A DNA stretch of 53,284 nucleotides, from contig NZ_JAYWXI010000014.1 in the NCBI RefSeq assembly GCF_036016955.1, positions 1 through 53,284 of the forward strand. The letters are read 5' to 3'. The stretch comes from JAYWXI01 sp036016955. GTDB lineage: Bacteria; Bacteroidota; Bacteroidia; Flavobacteriales; Weeksellaceae. Within the stretch, counting starts at the first letter, position 1, and every line of letters starts with the position of its first letter. The notes below the pieces were generated by a model. That model was not told the DNA's origin, made no database searches, and saw only the letters and a list, made by a program, of their open reading frames with translations. Of this stretch, positions 18,733 through 28,228 are shown in pieces. The position numbers and the translations under genes were made by a program.

Positions 18733-18740
18733 CAAAGATA
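18733..18740 (-). promoter_or_regulatory. -7 box of the ruvA-sprA operon
   Basis: TATCTTTG on the minus strand is an exact match to TAnnTTTG. It ends 18 bases before the ruvA start codon. A TTTG about 23 bases further upstream could serve as the -33 element. Confidence 0.6.
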
Positions 18741-18792
18741 GCAATTTGTTAAAAAACGTTAAACAAAAAAAGCCTTTCCATAAAAAACCATT

Positions 18793-18815
18793 AAAAAAAG
18801 CGGGAAAAATCCCGC
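18793..18815 (-). terminator. Intrinsic terminator after maeB
   Basis: A 6-bp G+C stem, GCGGGA (18800-18805) with TCCCGC (18810-18815), has a short A loop. It is followed on the minus strand by seven Ts, immediately downstream of the malic enzyme gene. Confidence 0.8.
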
Positions 18816-18821
18816 CCTTCA

Positions 18822-21110
18822 TTATTTCTTTTCTTCGCGCCGCTGAGCATCCAAAACCGCAATGGTCGCCAAATTGACAATCTCATCAACACTCGCTCGC
18901 ATTTGTAGCACATGCACCGGTTTTTTCAGCCCCATAAGAATCGGCCCCACCACTTGAGCCACATTCATCCCCCGAATAATTTTATACGAGAGATTGGCAC
19001 TCTCCAAATTCGGAAAAACAAAAACGTTAGCCGGCGTGTTCCCCAACTTAGAGAAAGGATAATCCGCCAGTAAATCCGCATTCATCGCAAAATCAGGCTG
19101 AATTTCCCCATCCACAATCATCTTTGGAAATTTTTCGTGTAGAATTTCCACCGCTTTAGCCACTTTCTTTGAGGTATCGCCGATGGCTGCAAAATTCTCA
19201 TACGACAGCATGGCTATACGAGGCTCTATCGCAAAAGATTTCACCGTAATCTCCGCCATTTTAGCGATATTCACCAAGTCTTCCACCGTGGGATTAGGGT
19301 TAATCGAGGTATCGGCAAAGAATATAGGCTTCTTTTCGGAAAGAATCATCATCATAGAAGCAATCTTATCCACGTTTTTTTCCTTCTCGATCACCTCCAT
19401 CACAGGGCGAAGAACCGAAGTATAATTCTTGGAAAAACCAACAATTAAGGCATCCGTATCGCCGTGCTGAAGCATTAGAGGACCAAAATAATCCCTCTGA
19501 CGAACAAAACGTTTCGCCTTATATTCGTTCATGCCTTTACGCTGGCGAAGTTTCCAAAGCGTCTCGCGGTATTCCCTTCTTTTTTCTTCCTGATCGTCGT
19601 CCGCCGGATCCACAATCGGAACATCCAATTCGATACCGAATTTCTGCATCTGCTCCTTAATAAACTTTTTCTCCCCAAGCAAAATAGGATGCGCAATCCC
19701 TTCCTCGTAAAGAATCTGAGCCGCTTTAAGCACATTATATTCCTCCGCATTCCCCAATGTAACCCGCTTCGGATTAGCCTTAGCGCGGTTCTGCATCATC
19801 CGTATCAATTTTTCATCCCTGCCCATACGGTCGAGCAAATGATTTTCATATTCTTCAAAATCGGTAATCGGCTTCCCCGCAATACCACTTTCCATCGCCG
19901 CCTTAGCCACCGCCGCAGAAACCCTGGTTATCAAACGGTTATCAAACGGTTTCGGGATAAAATAGTCCTTACCGAAACTCAAACCGCTAAGATTATAAGC
20001 CAACAAAACCGCCTCAGGAACAGGCTCTTTTGCCAAATCCGCAATCGCATAAACCGCCGCCAGCTTCATCGCTTCGTTAATCCCAGACGCCTGAACATCC
20101 AACGCCCCCCGGAAAATGTACGGAAATCCCAACACATTATTCACCTGATTGGGATAATCGCTGCGTCCCGTCGCCATAATCACGTCCTTACGCGTTTTCA
20201 TCGCCAAATCGTATCGAATTTCCGGATCGGGATTCGCTAAACCAAAAACAATCGGATTTTCCGCCATCAAAAGCAGCATCTCAGGCGTTACCACATCCCC
20301 CTTGGAAAGCCCCACAAAAACATCCGCCCCACAAAGAGCCTCCTCCAAAGTACGCAGCGGTGTATTCGCTACAAAATCCAACTTCTCGGGAGTAAGGTTT
20401 TCCCGCTGATCGTGAATAACCCCCTTACTGTCGCACATCAACACGTTTTCTTTTTTCAGCCCCATAGCAAGATAAAGCTTCGTGCAGGCAATCGCTGCCG
20501 CACCAGCACCGTTAACCACCATACGAACCTCATCAATCTTCTTCCCCGCAATTTCCAAAGCATTGATAAGAGCCGCCGCCGATATAATGGCCGTCCCATG
20601 CTGATCGTCATGCATCAACGGAATATCCAGCTCCTCCTTCAGACGCTGTTCAATATAAAAAGCCTCCGGCGCCTTGATGTCCTCCAAATTAATCCCTCCA
20701 AAAGTCGGAGCAATCCCCTTCACAATTTCAATAAACTTATCGGGATCCTTCTCATTAATCTCGATGTCAAACACATTGATGTCGGCAAAAATCTTGAACA
20801 AAAGTCCTTTCCCCTCCATTACAGGTTTGGACGCTTCCGCCCCAATATCCCCCAAGCCCAAAACCGCCGTCCCGTTGGATATTACCGCCACAAGATTTCC
20901 CTTCCCCGTATAATCGTACGCCGTTTTCGGATTTTTCTCGATCTCCAAACAAGGAATCGCCACCCCAGGCGAGTAAGCCAAAGACAAATCCCTCGCCGAA
21001 GAGTGCGGCTTGGAAGGAATCACCTCGATTTTTCCCTTAGGTTCCGCCTTATGATAATCCAAAGCGGCTTGATTAAAATTCTTAATATCTCGATTGGTTT
21101 TTCTTCCCAT
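18822..21110 (-). CDS. maeB: NADP-dependent malic enzyme with phosphotransacetylase-like domain
   Basis: A 762-residue MaeB-type enzyme that converts malate to pyruvate and CO2 with NADP. The malic N domain (about 20-160) has SLAYSPGVAIPC. The NAD(P)-binding domain (about 165-400) has VVNGAGAAAIAC and GLANPDPE. From about 430 a catalytically reduced phosphate acetyltransferase-like domain runs to the end. It usually serves acetyl-CoA sensing. Length and domain order are normal. It is a single gene with its own terminator, separate from ruvA. Confidence 0.95.
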   Translation of the reverse strand: MGRKTNRDIKNFNQAALDYHKAEPKGKIEVIPSKPHSSARDLSLAYSPGVAIPCLEIEKNPKTAYDYTGKGNLVAVISNGTAVLGLGDIGAEASKPVMEGKGLLFKIFADINVFDIEINEKDPDKFIEIVKGIAPTFGGINLEDIKAPEAFYIEQRLKEELDIPLMHDDQHGTAIISAAALINALEIAGKKIDEVRMVVNGAGAAAIACTKLYLAMGLKKENVLMCDSKGVIHDQRENLTPEKLDFVANTPLRTLEEALCGADVFVGLSKGDVVTPEMLLLMAENPIVFGLANPDPEIRYDLAMKTRKDVIMATGRSDYPNQVNNVLGFPYIFRGALDVQASGINEAMKLAAVYAIADLAKEPVPEAVLLAYNLSGLSFGKDYFIPKPFDNRLITRVSAAVAKAAMESGIAGKPITDFEEYENHLLDRMGRDEKLIRMMQNRAKANPKRVTLGNAEEYNVLKAAQILYEEGIAHPILLGEKKFIKEQMQKFGIELDVPIVDPADDDQEEKRREYRETLWKLRQRKGMNEYKAKRFVRQRDYFGPLMLQHGDTDALIVGFSKNYTSVLRPVMEVIEKEKNVDKIASMMMILSEKKPIFFADTSINPNPTVEDLVNIAKMAEITVKSFAIEPRIAMLSYENFAAIGDTSKKVAKAVEILHEKFPKMIVDGEIQPDFAMNADLLADYPFSKLGNTPANVFVFPNLESANLSYKIIRGMNVAQVVGPILMGLKKPVHVLQMRASVDEIVNLATIAVLDAQRREEKK

Positions 21111-21194
21111 ATTTTATGGTTTTTATGTTGTTTTTTTATTTTTATTTTTCGTCGTATATCTGATTTTTTCCGTTTCTCCCTGCACAAAGCCAAT

Positions 21195-22145
21195 CTAAAA
21201 ACGAGAAAAGTCCGCCGCCTCAAATTCGCTCAAAAGAGAGCGAAACACCTCCTCCACGGAGCAAACCTCCTCAATCAAAGCCGAAACCTGACCGATTTCC
21301 AACTCGCCCTCTTCCAAATCCCCTTCAAACATCCCCAACTTCGCCCTGGCTCGCCCCAGTTTTTCCTTCAACTTATCGGCCGATCTGCCCGAACCGTAAA
21401 TTTCTTCCAAATCGTTGAAAAACTTGTTTTTTACCAGCCGAACCGGCGCCAGTTCTTTCAACGTCAAAAGCGTATCGCCCTCACCCAAAGTCGTAATACG
21501 CTGCTTCCACGCCTCATGCGCACTGGCCTCAAAGGTCGCCGCAAAGCGAGAGCCAATCTGAACCCCATCCGCACCGAGAATCATCGCCGCCTTCATCTGA
21601 GCCCCCAACGCAATCCCACCGGCCGCAATCAAAGGTTTAGTCGTATGCCTTCTAACGTTCGGAATCAGAACCATCGTAGTGGTCTCGTCCCGACCGTTAT
21701 GCCCCCCAGCCTCAAAACCCTCCGCTACAATCGCATCCACCCCCGCTTCCTCACATTTCATCGCAAATTTAGTCGAAGAAACCACATGACCAACCTTAAC
21801 CCCCTCTTTCTGGAGCATTTCCGTATACGTTTTGGGATTACCCGCCGAAGTAAAAACCACCTTTACCCCTTCCTCCAAAATAATCGATAACAACCGATCC
21901 AAATCAGGATAAAGCATCGGCACGTTCACCCCAAAAGGTCGATCCGTCGCCTTTTTGCACTCGCGAATATGTTCCCGAAGCACCTCCGGATACATACTGC
22001 CTGCTCCGATTAACCCCAATCCCCCGCAATTCGACACCGCCGAAGCCAACCGCCAACCCGAATGCCAAACCATTCCCCCCTGAATAATAGGGTAACGGAT
22101 GCCAAACAAAGACGTTATTTTATTTTGTTCTTGCATCGCTTTCAT
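21195..22145 (-). CDS. Nitronate monooxygenase / FabK-like flavoprotein
   Basis: About 316 residues from the ATG at 22145 (MKAMQEQNK). An ATG nine bases later is equally possible, and the longer open frame to 22208 is unlikely. It is a TIM-barrel FMN protein: IRYPIIQGGMVW at the start, VNVPMLYP, EGFEAGGHNGRDE with the H-x-G pair, and PLIAAGGIA...GADGVQIGSRF for phosphate binding. Members oxidise nitronates or reduce enoyl-ACP (FabK), and the sequence alone does not decide between these. It follows surA and its terminator on the minus strand. Confidence 0.85.
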   Translation of the reverse strand: MKAMQEQNKITSLFGIRYPIIQGGMVWHSGWRLASAVSNCGGLGLIGAGSMYPEVLREHIRECKKATDRPFGVNVPMLYPDLDRLLSIILEEGVKVVFTSAGNPKTYTEMLQKEGVKVGHVVSSTKFAMKCEEAGVDAIVAEGFEAGGHNGRDETTTMVLIPNVRRHTTKPLIAAGGIALGAQMKAAMILGADGVQIGSRFAATFEASAHEAWKQRITTLGEGDTLLTLKELAPVRLVKNKFFNDLEEIYGSGRSADKLKEKLGRARAKLGMFEGDLEEGELEIGQVSALIEEVCSVEEVFRSLLSEFEAADFSRF

Positions 22146-22191
22146 TTTTCGAGCCACACCAAAGTCAATATAATTATTCATTATCCAAAAG

Positions 22192-22225
22192 TAAAAAAAA
22201 TCCCCCAAAAGCCTTTTGGAGGATT
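22192..22225 (-). terminator. Intrinsic terminator after surA
   Basis: A long stem of about 12 bp with one mismatch pairs AATCCTCCAAAAG with CTTTTGGGGGATT. It is followed by eight Ts on the minus strand and lies directly after the surA stop. It overlaps the probable leader of the FMN enzyme gene. Confidence 0.8.
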
Positions 22226-22244
22226 TTACTATTTATTGCAAAGA

Positions 22245-23606
22245 CTATTTCGCCGTATTCCCTTTACTCCATGCTCCTTTGAACGCACAATGATCATAAC
22301 GGCTGTTAATGGAGATGAACGTATCGGGCAACCGTTCCTTAATCCAACGATCGACCTTTTGGGATTTTTTGCGCTCTAACGCCATATTTTTAATCCTTTC
22401 GTAATCCGTCGCAATATCCAATTGGTGCGCAGGAATCTCCTCGTTAAGCCTTACAATTGCCACCACCTTTCTCTGATTACTCTCGTCCGAAAAAACATCG
22501 GTAATATCCCCGGGCTTATGCCCCGCAATCTGATACGCGATCGTCGGAGGCAAATCCATCTTCTCAATCTTATCGCCACCATCCCCTCCGGTTAAAGTCC
22601 CGCCATTGTATTTGGTCGCCTTATCATCCGAAAAACGATGTGCCGCCTCCTTAAAAGTCATCTTCCCTTCCATAATTAAAGTACGAATGCTATCCAACTC
22701 CGCCCGAGCCGCCGCAATCTCCTGCGCATTGGGCTCTGCCTTCAGGAGAATATGCCTCACATCGTATTGTTTCCCCGATTTTTTGACCAACTGAATCAAA
22801 TGATAGCCAAATTCGCTCTCCACCGGGTCGGAAAGTTCCCCTTCCTGAAGATTAAGCGCCGCCGCTTCGAAAGGCTTCACCATCTGTCCCTTGGCAACCT
22901 TGGTGTAGAGCCCTCCATTAGCCGCCGACCCCGGATCCTCCGAATAAATCCTCGCCATATGTTCGAAACTCTCTCCTCCCTGAATATCCTTCTTGAGCTT
23001 GAGAAGACGGTTCTTCAACTCATCTTTATGCGCCTCCGATAATTTAGGATAACGAAGGATTTGCGAAAGCGAAACCTCATCCTTCACCATAGGCAATTCA
23101 TGCTTATGCGTATTGTAAAAATCCGTCACTTCATTAGGCGTTACATCCACTTTTTCCGTAATACGCGCATATTTTTGCTGACCGTAGTAATTATCCGTGT
23201 CAATCTTTTCGATGGCATTACGCATCTCGTAAGCCGTACGAAACTTATATGCCGCAAGCATGGTACGCTCATCCGGAAACTGAGAAAGAATCTGCTGGTA
23301 TTTTTTCTCCGCCATATCCTTAATCGCCGCCGATTTATTTTCAATCAACGTATCCCTTTTGGCTTCATAAATCAAAAGTTTGTTATTGACAATATTTTCC
23401 AAAAAACCACAGCGGTCGCTAATCTGAGCCCCTTGCTGACGAGCATAGTTCATTTGCTCCTCAATATCGGACTCCAAAATAATCTCATCCCCAATCACCG
23501 CCGTAATCCCATCCACCAATGCCCCTTTCTGTAGCTGCGCCTTAGCATAACCACCAAACATCATCAACAAAGCCACCAAAAAGAAAAACGCCTTATTATT
23601 ATTCAT
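22245..23606 (-). CDS. surA: SurA-like periplasmic peptidyl-prolyl isomerase
   Basis: A 453-residue periplasmic chaperone for outer-membrane proteins. A signal peptide (1-23, ending GYAKAQ) precedes a SurA N domain that begins VDGITAVIGDEIILESDIEEQ. Two parvulin-type domains follow (about 170-275, with LSQILRYP...GGLYTKV...FGYHLIQL; and about 280-385, with VRHILLKAEP...FSDDKATKYNGG). The double-parvulin order is that of SurA. The next gene upstream is another parvulin, so this is an envelope-folding gene pair. Confidence 0.9.
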   Translation of the reverse strand: MNNNKAFFFLVALLMMFGGYAKAQLQKGALVDGITAVIGDEIILESDIEEQMNYARQQGAQISDRCGFLENIVNNKLLIYEAKRDTLIENKSAAIKDMAEKKYQQILSQFPDERTMLAAYKFRTAYEMRNAIEKIDTDNYYGQQKYARITEKVDVTPNEVTDFYNTHKHELPMVKDEVSLSQILRYPKLSEAHKDELKNRLLKLKKDIQGGESFEHMARIYSEDPGSAANGGLYTKVAKGQMVKPFEAAALNLQEGELSDPVESEFGYHLIQLVKKSGKQYDVRHILLKAEPNAQEIAAARAELDSIRTLIMEGKMTFKEAAHRFSDDKATKYNGGTLTGGDGGDKIEKMDLPPTIAYQIAGHKPGDITDVFSDESNQRKVVAIVRLNEEIPAHQLDIATDYERIKNMALERKKSQKVDRWIKERLPDTFISINSRYDHCAFKGAWSKGNTAK

Positions 23607-23673
23607 ACTATTATTTAATTCTAGTTTGCAAAATTAGAACTCTATACGGATTAAGCGCTATTTATTTTTATAA

Positions 23674-25500
23674 TTATTTCTTAAAATTTTTCTCCAAATC
23701 GCTACGGAAAGCCGGATCAATCACAATATTGGTCTTGGCTCTCTGCTCGGCAACAATCTGCTTAATCCGACGCTCGGACACCGCATCGAACAAAAGCTCC
23801 TTTGCCTCGTCTTGCGTCATCGGCATCTGAGGATGAATCTCATCAATGGCAACCACCAAAGTCCTATCCCCAATCTTCGTCGTGTAAACTCCAGACTTAA
23901 ACGGCATACCATACTTAGTGAAAACCTCCGCATCTTTAGGCATTTTACCCTCTTCAAAATGAACCAAAATTTGGTTTTTGTCATTCAACTGCCCCTCGTA
24001 TTTTTTCTTGAGAGCCTCCCACTGCGTCCGATCTTTAAGCTGCTTCTGAAGCCCCTTCACCAATTTTTCGTCCGCCACAATGGCAATACGCCCTCCGGCA
24101 CGCTCGTCCCAACGGTAAGCCGAACGGTTTTCGTTGTAATAATCCGTCAACCATTCCGGATGGTTTTCAATCTCTTTTTTCAGGTATTCGGAAAAGATAT
24201 ACTCCGAATACATCATCCGCCGTAGGGCATCAAGCTCTTTTTTAACCTCCGGAAGCGTTTCAAAATCCTGCTGGTAAGCCGCCATGACAAAATGATCCCT
24301 CCGCATATCCATCAGCCCCCTCCATTCGTCGTTAGAAATGGAATCCAAATTCTGAAACCCTTGTTCCACGTCCGTCTTTAAATCACCAAAAGTCCCCTTA
24401 TGGTTACCATAGCTATACAAAACCGCCTGCTGATTCTTAAAATCCTTAAAAGCAGCATACGAGAGCTTAATTTTATCGTAATCCGGAAAGCCCTTATAGG
24501 CCGACGAATGAACCAAACCGTCCACCAAATCCTGCTGAAGCCGATCGCCATAATTGGAAGCCATCATCTCCCTTTTAAACAAAGGGAACATTTGAGGCGT
24601 AACCTCATAAGGCACCAAATCATAAATATGGAAAAAATAATACCGTTCCCCAAATAAAATCGGTCCCGCTGTCTCTCCGACTTTTTTGTCTTTCAACAAT
24701 TTGTACGCCTCCTCCGGCAGAGTAGGCGACCCCATAATAACCCCTCCGTTATTTTTTTCGTTTTCCGTCGTTCCGAACTGAGCCGTAACTTCGTTGAATT
24801 TTTTACCGGAAGCCAAAGCCTCCAAAATTTCATTTTTCTTGTTGGCCGATTCGGCATCGTTAGGGAAAGACAATGTTCCAAAAATCATATACCCCAAACT
24901 GGGTCGGTTAGCCAATAATTTGGCAAAAGTAACATACCCATTGGTCTCATGCAGCCGGGTATAGCCGCCCTCCGGCAAAGTCTTGATTTCACCATAAAGC
25001 TCCTCCGCCAAAACCCCAGGTTTCAGATACATCGAACCAACCTGCGGCCCAACATACGTCTTAACCGCATCCTCCATCGTCCTACGACCGGAAACCACCT
25101 CCTCGTAAACCTTACGGTAATCCGTACGGTCGCCTTCCTTCTTCTGAAGCGCAAAAATAAGCACATTACGCTCCGTACGGTTATCGCGAACGTAATCCTT
25201 AACATAACGCTCTACCAAAGCCTTAGGGTAAAAATACTCCTCTTTGAGTTCCGCCGCCCGCTGCGCCATACGGTTTTGGAAATAGGATAAGGTATCCACT
25301 TTCTTCTCCGCCGCCAACTGCTGAAGCAACATAAACTCCTGAACCGTCTGCAACGTACGTTCTACTCCGGAGTTCTGTAAACTATAAAGGTTTTCTTTTT
25401 TAAAGTCATTCAGGGAAATACTATCCTTTCCCACCACCATATACTGGGAAAAAACCAAAGATGAAAACAAAACGGAAGCCGTAATCGCTATTTTTTTCAT
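23674..25500 (-). CDS. Second parvulin-domain periplasmic foldase
   Basis: A 608-residue exported protein with signal peptide 1-18 (SLVFSQ). One recognisable parvulin domain lies at about 205-305 (GYMIFGTLSFP ... GGVIMGSP ... ERYYFFHIYDLVPYEV), with long helical chaperone regions before and after it. The C-terminal part contains a second, weaker SurA-like segment. It probably assists outer-membrane or T9SS substrate folding beside SurA. It lies 67 bases upstream of surA on the same strand and 41 bases downstream of the PfkB gene, in what looks like one operon mutY-gldD-pfkB-ppi-surA. Confidence 0.85.
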   Translation of the reverse strand: MKKIAITASVLFSSLVFSQYMVVGKDSISLNDFKKENLYSLQNSGVERTLQTVQEFMLLQQLAAEKKVDTLSYFQNRMAQRAAELKEEYFYPKALVERYVKDYVRDNRTERNVLIFALQKKEGDRTDYRKVYEEVVSGRRTMEDAVKTYVGPQVGSMYLKPGVLAEELYGEIKTLPEGGYTRLHETNGYVTFAKLLANRPSLGYMIFGTLSFPNDAESANKKNEILEALASGKKFNEVTAQFGTTENEKNNGGVIMGSPTLPEEAYKLLKDKKVGETAGPILFGERYYFFHIYDLVPYEVTPQMFPLFKREMMASNYGDRLQQDLVDGLVHSSAYKGFPDYDKIKLSYAAFKDFKNQQAVLYSYGNHKGTFGDLKTDVEQGFQNLDSISNDEWRGLMDMRRDHFVMAAYQQDFETLPEVKKELDALRRMMYSEYIFSEYLKKEIENHPEWLTDYYNENRSAYRWDERAGGRIAIVADEKLVKGLQKQLKDRTQWEALKKKYEGQLNDKNQILVHFEEGKMPKDAEVFTKYGMPFKSGVYTTKIGDRTLVVAIDEIHPQMPMTQDEAKELLFDAVSERRIKQIVAEQRAKTNIVIDPAFRSDLEKNFKK

Positions 25501-25541
25501 TAGATCGTTTTATGGGGGTTATTTTTTAATTTATCTGAGGG

Positions 25542-26471
25542 TTAATCAAAATACAAATCTACTTCAAAAGTCGTAAGCTGGCGGAATTGGTCAATACGCC
25601 TCTTTAAATCCTCCATAGTAACTTCCACCAAACGCTCTGTTCCGAACTTCTCAACCGTAAAAGAGGCCAATGCCGACCCCACAATAACCGCCGTTTTCAT
25701 ATTATCAAAACTAAAATCGCCCGTCTTGGCCAAATGAGCCGCAAACCCGCCGGCAAACGTATCGCCCGCTCCCGTAGGATCGAAAACATCCTCCAAAGGA
25801 AGTGCCGGAATAGCAAAAACCTTTCCTTCATGGAACAACAGCGCCCCATGCTCCCCTTTCTTGATAATCACATAATCCGGTCCCATCGCATGAATTTTTT
25901 GCGCCGCTTTCACCAAAGAATACTCCCCGGAAAGCTGACGAGCTTCTTCATCATTAATCGTTATCACATCGGTCTTAGCTATCATTGCTTTCAACGTATC
26001 CAGTGCCGTGTCCATCCAAAAATTCATGGTATCCAAAATCACCAGCCTTGGCCGCTGCTTCATCTTGCTGAGAACCGACAACTGAATCGCCGGATGAAGA
26101 TTCCCCAAAAGCAACACTTCCGCATCTTGGGAATGCGCCGGAACTTTAGGATCGAAGTTCTCCATTACATTGACCTCCGTTACCAAAGTATCCCTGGAGT
26201 TCAAATCGTTATGGTACCGACCGCTCCAAAAAAACGTCTTCCCTTCTTTAATGACCTCGATACCGTCCGTATTGATATGACGAGACTTCAAAAGATCAAA
26301 GTGTGCCTGCGGAAAATCGCCGCCAACCACCGAAACAATACTTACCGGTGTCCCCAAAACCGCTGAAGATAATCCAATGAAAGTCCCCGCTCCGCCCAAT
26401 ATTTTATCCGTTTTTCCAAAAGGAGTCTCTATCGCATCAAAAGCAACCGAGCCTACAACTAATAATTTCAT
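25542..26471 (-). CDS. PfkB-family sugar or nucleoside kinase
   Basis: A 309-residue ribokinase-fold kinase. GGAGTFIGLSSAVLG (about 26-40) is the substrate-side signature, and DPTGAGDTFAGG (about 230-241) holds the catalytic Asp and the anion hole. The substrate cannot be told from sequence. Flavobacteria keep this gene next to envelope genes, which does not reveal its substrate. It lies 44 bases downstream of gldD. Confidence 0.9.
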   Translation of the reverse strand: MKLLVVGSVAFDAIETPFGKTDKILGGAGTFIGLSSAVLGTPVSIVSVVGGDFPQAHFDLLKSRHINTDGIEVIKEGKTFFWSGRYHNDLNSRDTLVTEVNVMENFDPKVPAHSQDAEVLLLGNLHPAIQLSVLSKMKQRPRLVILDTMNFWMDTALDTLKAMIAKTDVITINDEEARQLSGEYSLVKAAQKIHAMGPDYVIIKKGEHGALLFHEGKVFAIPALPLEDVFDPTGAGDTFAGGFAAHLAKTGDFSFDNMKTAVIVGSALASFTVEKFGTERLVEVTMEDLKRRIDQFRQLTTFEVDLYFD

Positions 26472-26515
26472 TCTCTATGTTTAATATTCGTTTACAACTT
26501 TTTTATTCTCTGCCC

Positions 26516-27073
26516 CTAAGGCTTCCACCGAAACGTGTCCAACATATGCAGCATATCTTTTTTGATATACTCAATGGCAGGCGCCAAAGAATCAGGTTTC
26601 GGCCTTGTATTGAAGTACAAATTGGCGGTTACAAAATGCCTCGTGCTATCCGTCGCATAAAACTGAATATTCGATGCACTGTGCCCTTTGAGTTCGTAAA
26701 AATTACCATAAACCTTCGCTTCCGGATAACGGAACGATTTCGTCTGTATCGCAGAAGCCTTAATGGTGTGCTCGTAAACCATCTTCTCGGCTTCTTTCAC
26801 ATGAAGTTGAAAGTCGTTTCTGATGGGAAAATACGTGATGAACACCTTAGCCTTCATCTCGGGATAATTAATATAGTACCAACAAGGCTCCTTCCCCGAA
26901 TCCACTTTCGCAAAGTCCGAATATTCAAACGAAAAAGGACAAGACGAAGCAAAAGTCCGGTAGTTGGGTGCAGGATACGACAAACGAAGTTCGCCCGCAG
27001 GCTTAGGCACGGTCTCTTTACCGCAAGCGAGCAAAAAAAATCCCGCCAATGCCAAAATTGCACTTCTTAACAT
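26516..27073 (-). CDS. gldD: Gliding motility lipoprotein GldD
   Basis: A 185-residue lipoprotein with lipobox LLAC at residues 14-17, so it is anchored in a membrane facing the periplasm. The body contains LSYPAPNYRTF and a WYYINYPEMKAKVFITYFP segment, as in GldD of gliding flavobacteria, where GldD is needed for motility and T9SS-linked functions. It is adjacent to mutY, as is usual in this group. Here ssb and gldE, often found between or beside them, are missing. Together with sprA it shows a T9SS/gliding lineage. Confidence 0.92.
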   Translation of the reverse strand: MLRSAILALAGFFLLACGKETVPKPAGELRLSYPAPNYRTFASSCPFSFEYSDFAKVDSGKEPCWYYINYPEMKAKVFITYFPIRNDFQLHVKEAEKMVYEHTIKASAIQTKSFRYPEAKVYGNFYELKGHSASNIQFYATDSTRHFVTANLYFNTRPKPDSLAPAIEYIKKDMLHMLDTFRWKP

Positions 27074-27138
27074 TCTGCAAAAATAAGATATTTAATGAAT
27101 TAACCCGCTTTTGTTTCTCCAAAAGACTCCTCTTTCCC

Positions 27139-28182
27139 TTAGCCTTTTTTTTCGGCCCAATATTCAATAAAGTTTTCCAGCGGTTTGGGAAAAGATTTCG
27201 CCTCCGCCTGTTTCAGGGTAACCACCTCCAGCCCTTCGCTCTCTGCAAAAGCCAATAACGCCTCGAAAGATTCCATCCTGACGCTTTTAATACTAAGCCG
27301 CAGATTCTTATGCGAAAGCTGATGTTTCACGTCCCTAACACCGATAAAGTCCCCCCGCCAAGCAGAAGAAAAACGACTCGGAAACTCGTAGAGCCGTTTC
27401 CAAATGAAATCCTCTCCTCTCTGACGCACCACAAACGATTCCCCATAAAAGACAAAATAATAATCCAAAAGCAAATCCGTCGTTTTGGTCTTTCTCATTT
27501 TCACGGGGAAATCCATTACCCTTCCAACCCCCAGAGCCAAGCAATCCTCCGAAAGAGGGCATTCTCCACACAAGGGAGCCTTCGGGCGGCAAACCCCTGC
27601 CCCTAAATCCATCATCGCCTGATTAAAATCGCCCGCCCGGTCCACAGGCATTAGCCTCAGGGCCAAAGCCGAAAAATAAGCGAAAGCCCCTGCCCCGGAA
27701 ATATCGTAACCGTCGGCAAACAGTCGAGAAAGCACTCGATAAAAATTCCCATCCACCGCTGCCACTGCCTCACCGTAAGCCATACTGCAAATCGCCGAAG
27801 CCGTATAAGGCCCCACCCCTTTTAAAGAAAGAACATCCTTGTAAACCATAGGAAAAATACCCTCATAATCCTTCATAATCTGCTGAGCCGCCTTATGTAA
27901 ATTCAAGGCACGGGAATAATACCCCAGTCCCTTCCAGTACAAAAGCACCTCATCCGGATGGGCTGAAGCCAATGTCCGAACATCCGGAAAACGTTCTACA
28001 AAACGTAGGTAATGCCCCATCCCCTGACGCACCTGCGTCTGTTGGAGAACCACCTCGCTAATCCATATTTTATAAGGGTCTTTCGTCGCTCGCCAAGGCA
28101 ATTCTCTGGCATGACTATCGTACCATTTCAGGAGTTTTACACCAAGGTGTAGAAAATCAGGGTTTTGTTTGTTTGGTTTCAA
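27139..28182 (-). CDS. mutY: A/G-specific adenine glycosylase MutY
   Basis: It removes adenine mispaired with 8-oxoguanine. No in-frame ATG lies at the right place. A TTG at 28182 gives a 347-residue protein, the normal length, whereas the next upstream ATG would add about 30 residues reading through the HU gene start. Visible motifs are ELPWRATKDPYKIWISEVVLQQTQV with the catalytic Glu, LKGVGPYTA (helix-hairpin-helix), AVDGNFYRVLSR with the catalytic Asp, and the 4Fe-4S ligands in C-x6-C-x2-C-x5-C (CRPKAPLCGECPLSEDC). A NUDIX-like C-terminal domain reads the oxoG. The gene is divergent from HU and their control regions overlap. Confidence 0.93.
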   Translation of the reverse strand: MKPNKQNPDFLHLGVKLLKWYDSHARELPWRATKDPYKIWISEVVLQQTQVRQGMGHYLRFVERFPDVRTLASAHPDEVLLYWKGLGYYSRALNLHKAAQQIMKDYEGIFPMVYKDVLSLKGVGPYTASAICSMAYGEAVAAVDGNFYRVLSRLFADGYDISGAGAFAYFSALALRLMPVDRAGDFNQAMMDLGAGVCRPKAPLCGECPLSEDCLALGVGRVMDFPVKMRKTKTTDLLLDYYFVFYGESFVVRQRGEDFIWKRLYEFPSRFSSAWRGDFIGVRDVKHQLSHKNLRLSIKSVRMESFEALLAFAESEGLEVVTLKQAEAKSFPKPLENFIEYWAEKKG

Positions 28183-28200
28183 AAATAAGTTATATATTTG
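28172..28200 (+). promoter_or_regulatory. Promoter of the HU gene
   Basis: A -33 TTTG (28172-28175) lies 17 bases ahead of -7 TATATTTG (28193-28200), a consensus Bacteroidota promoter. It overlaps the proposed start codon of divergent mutY. Confidence 0.75.
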
Positions 28201-28228
28201 CAGACCAAAATTAAAAACAAAAAAGGAA

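Noticed and set aside
20412..21890. A 492-codon open frame opposite maeB and the FMN enzyme gene
   Set aside because: It spans two well-recognised genes and their intergenic region on the other strand. Its composition is that of an antisense shadow.
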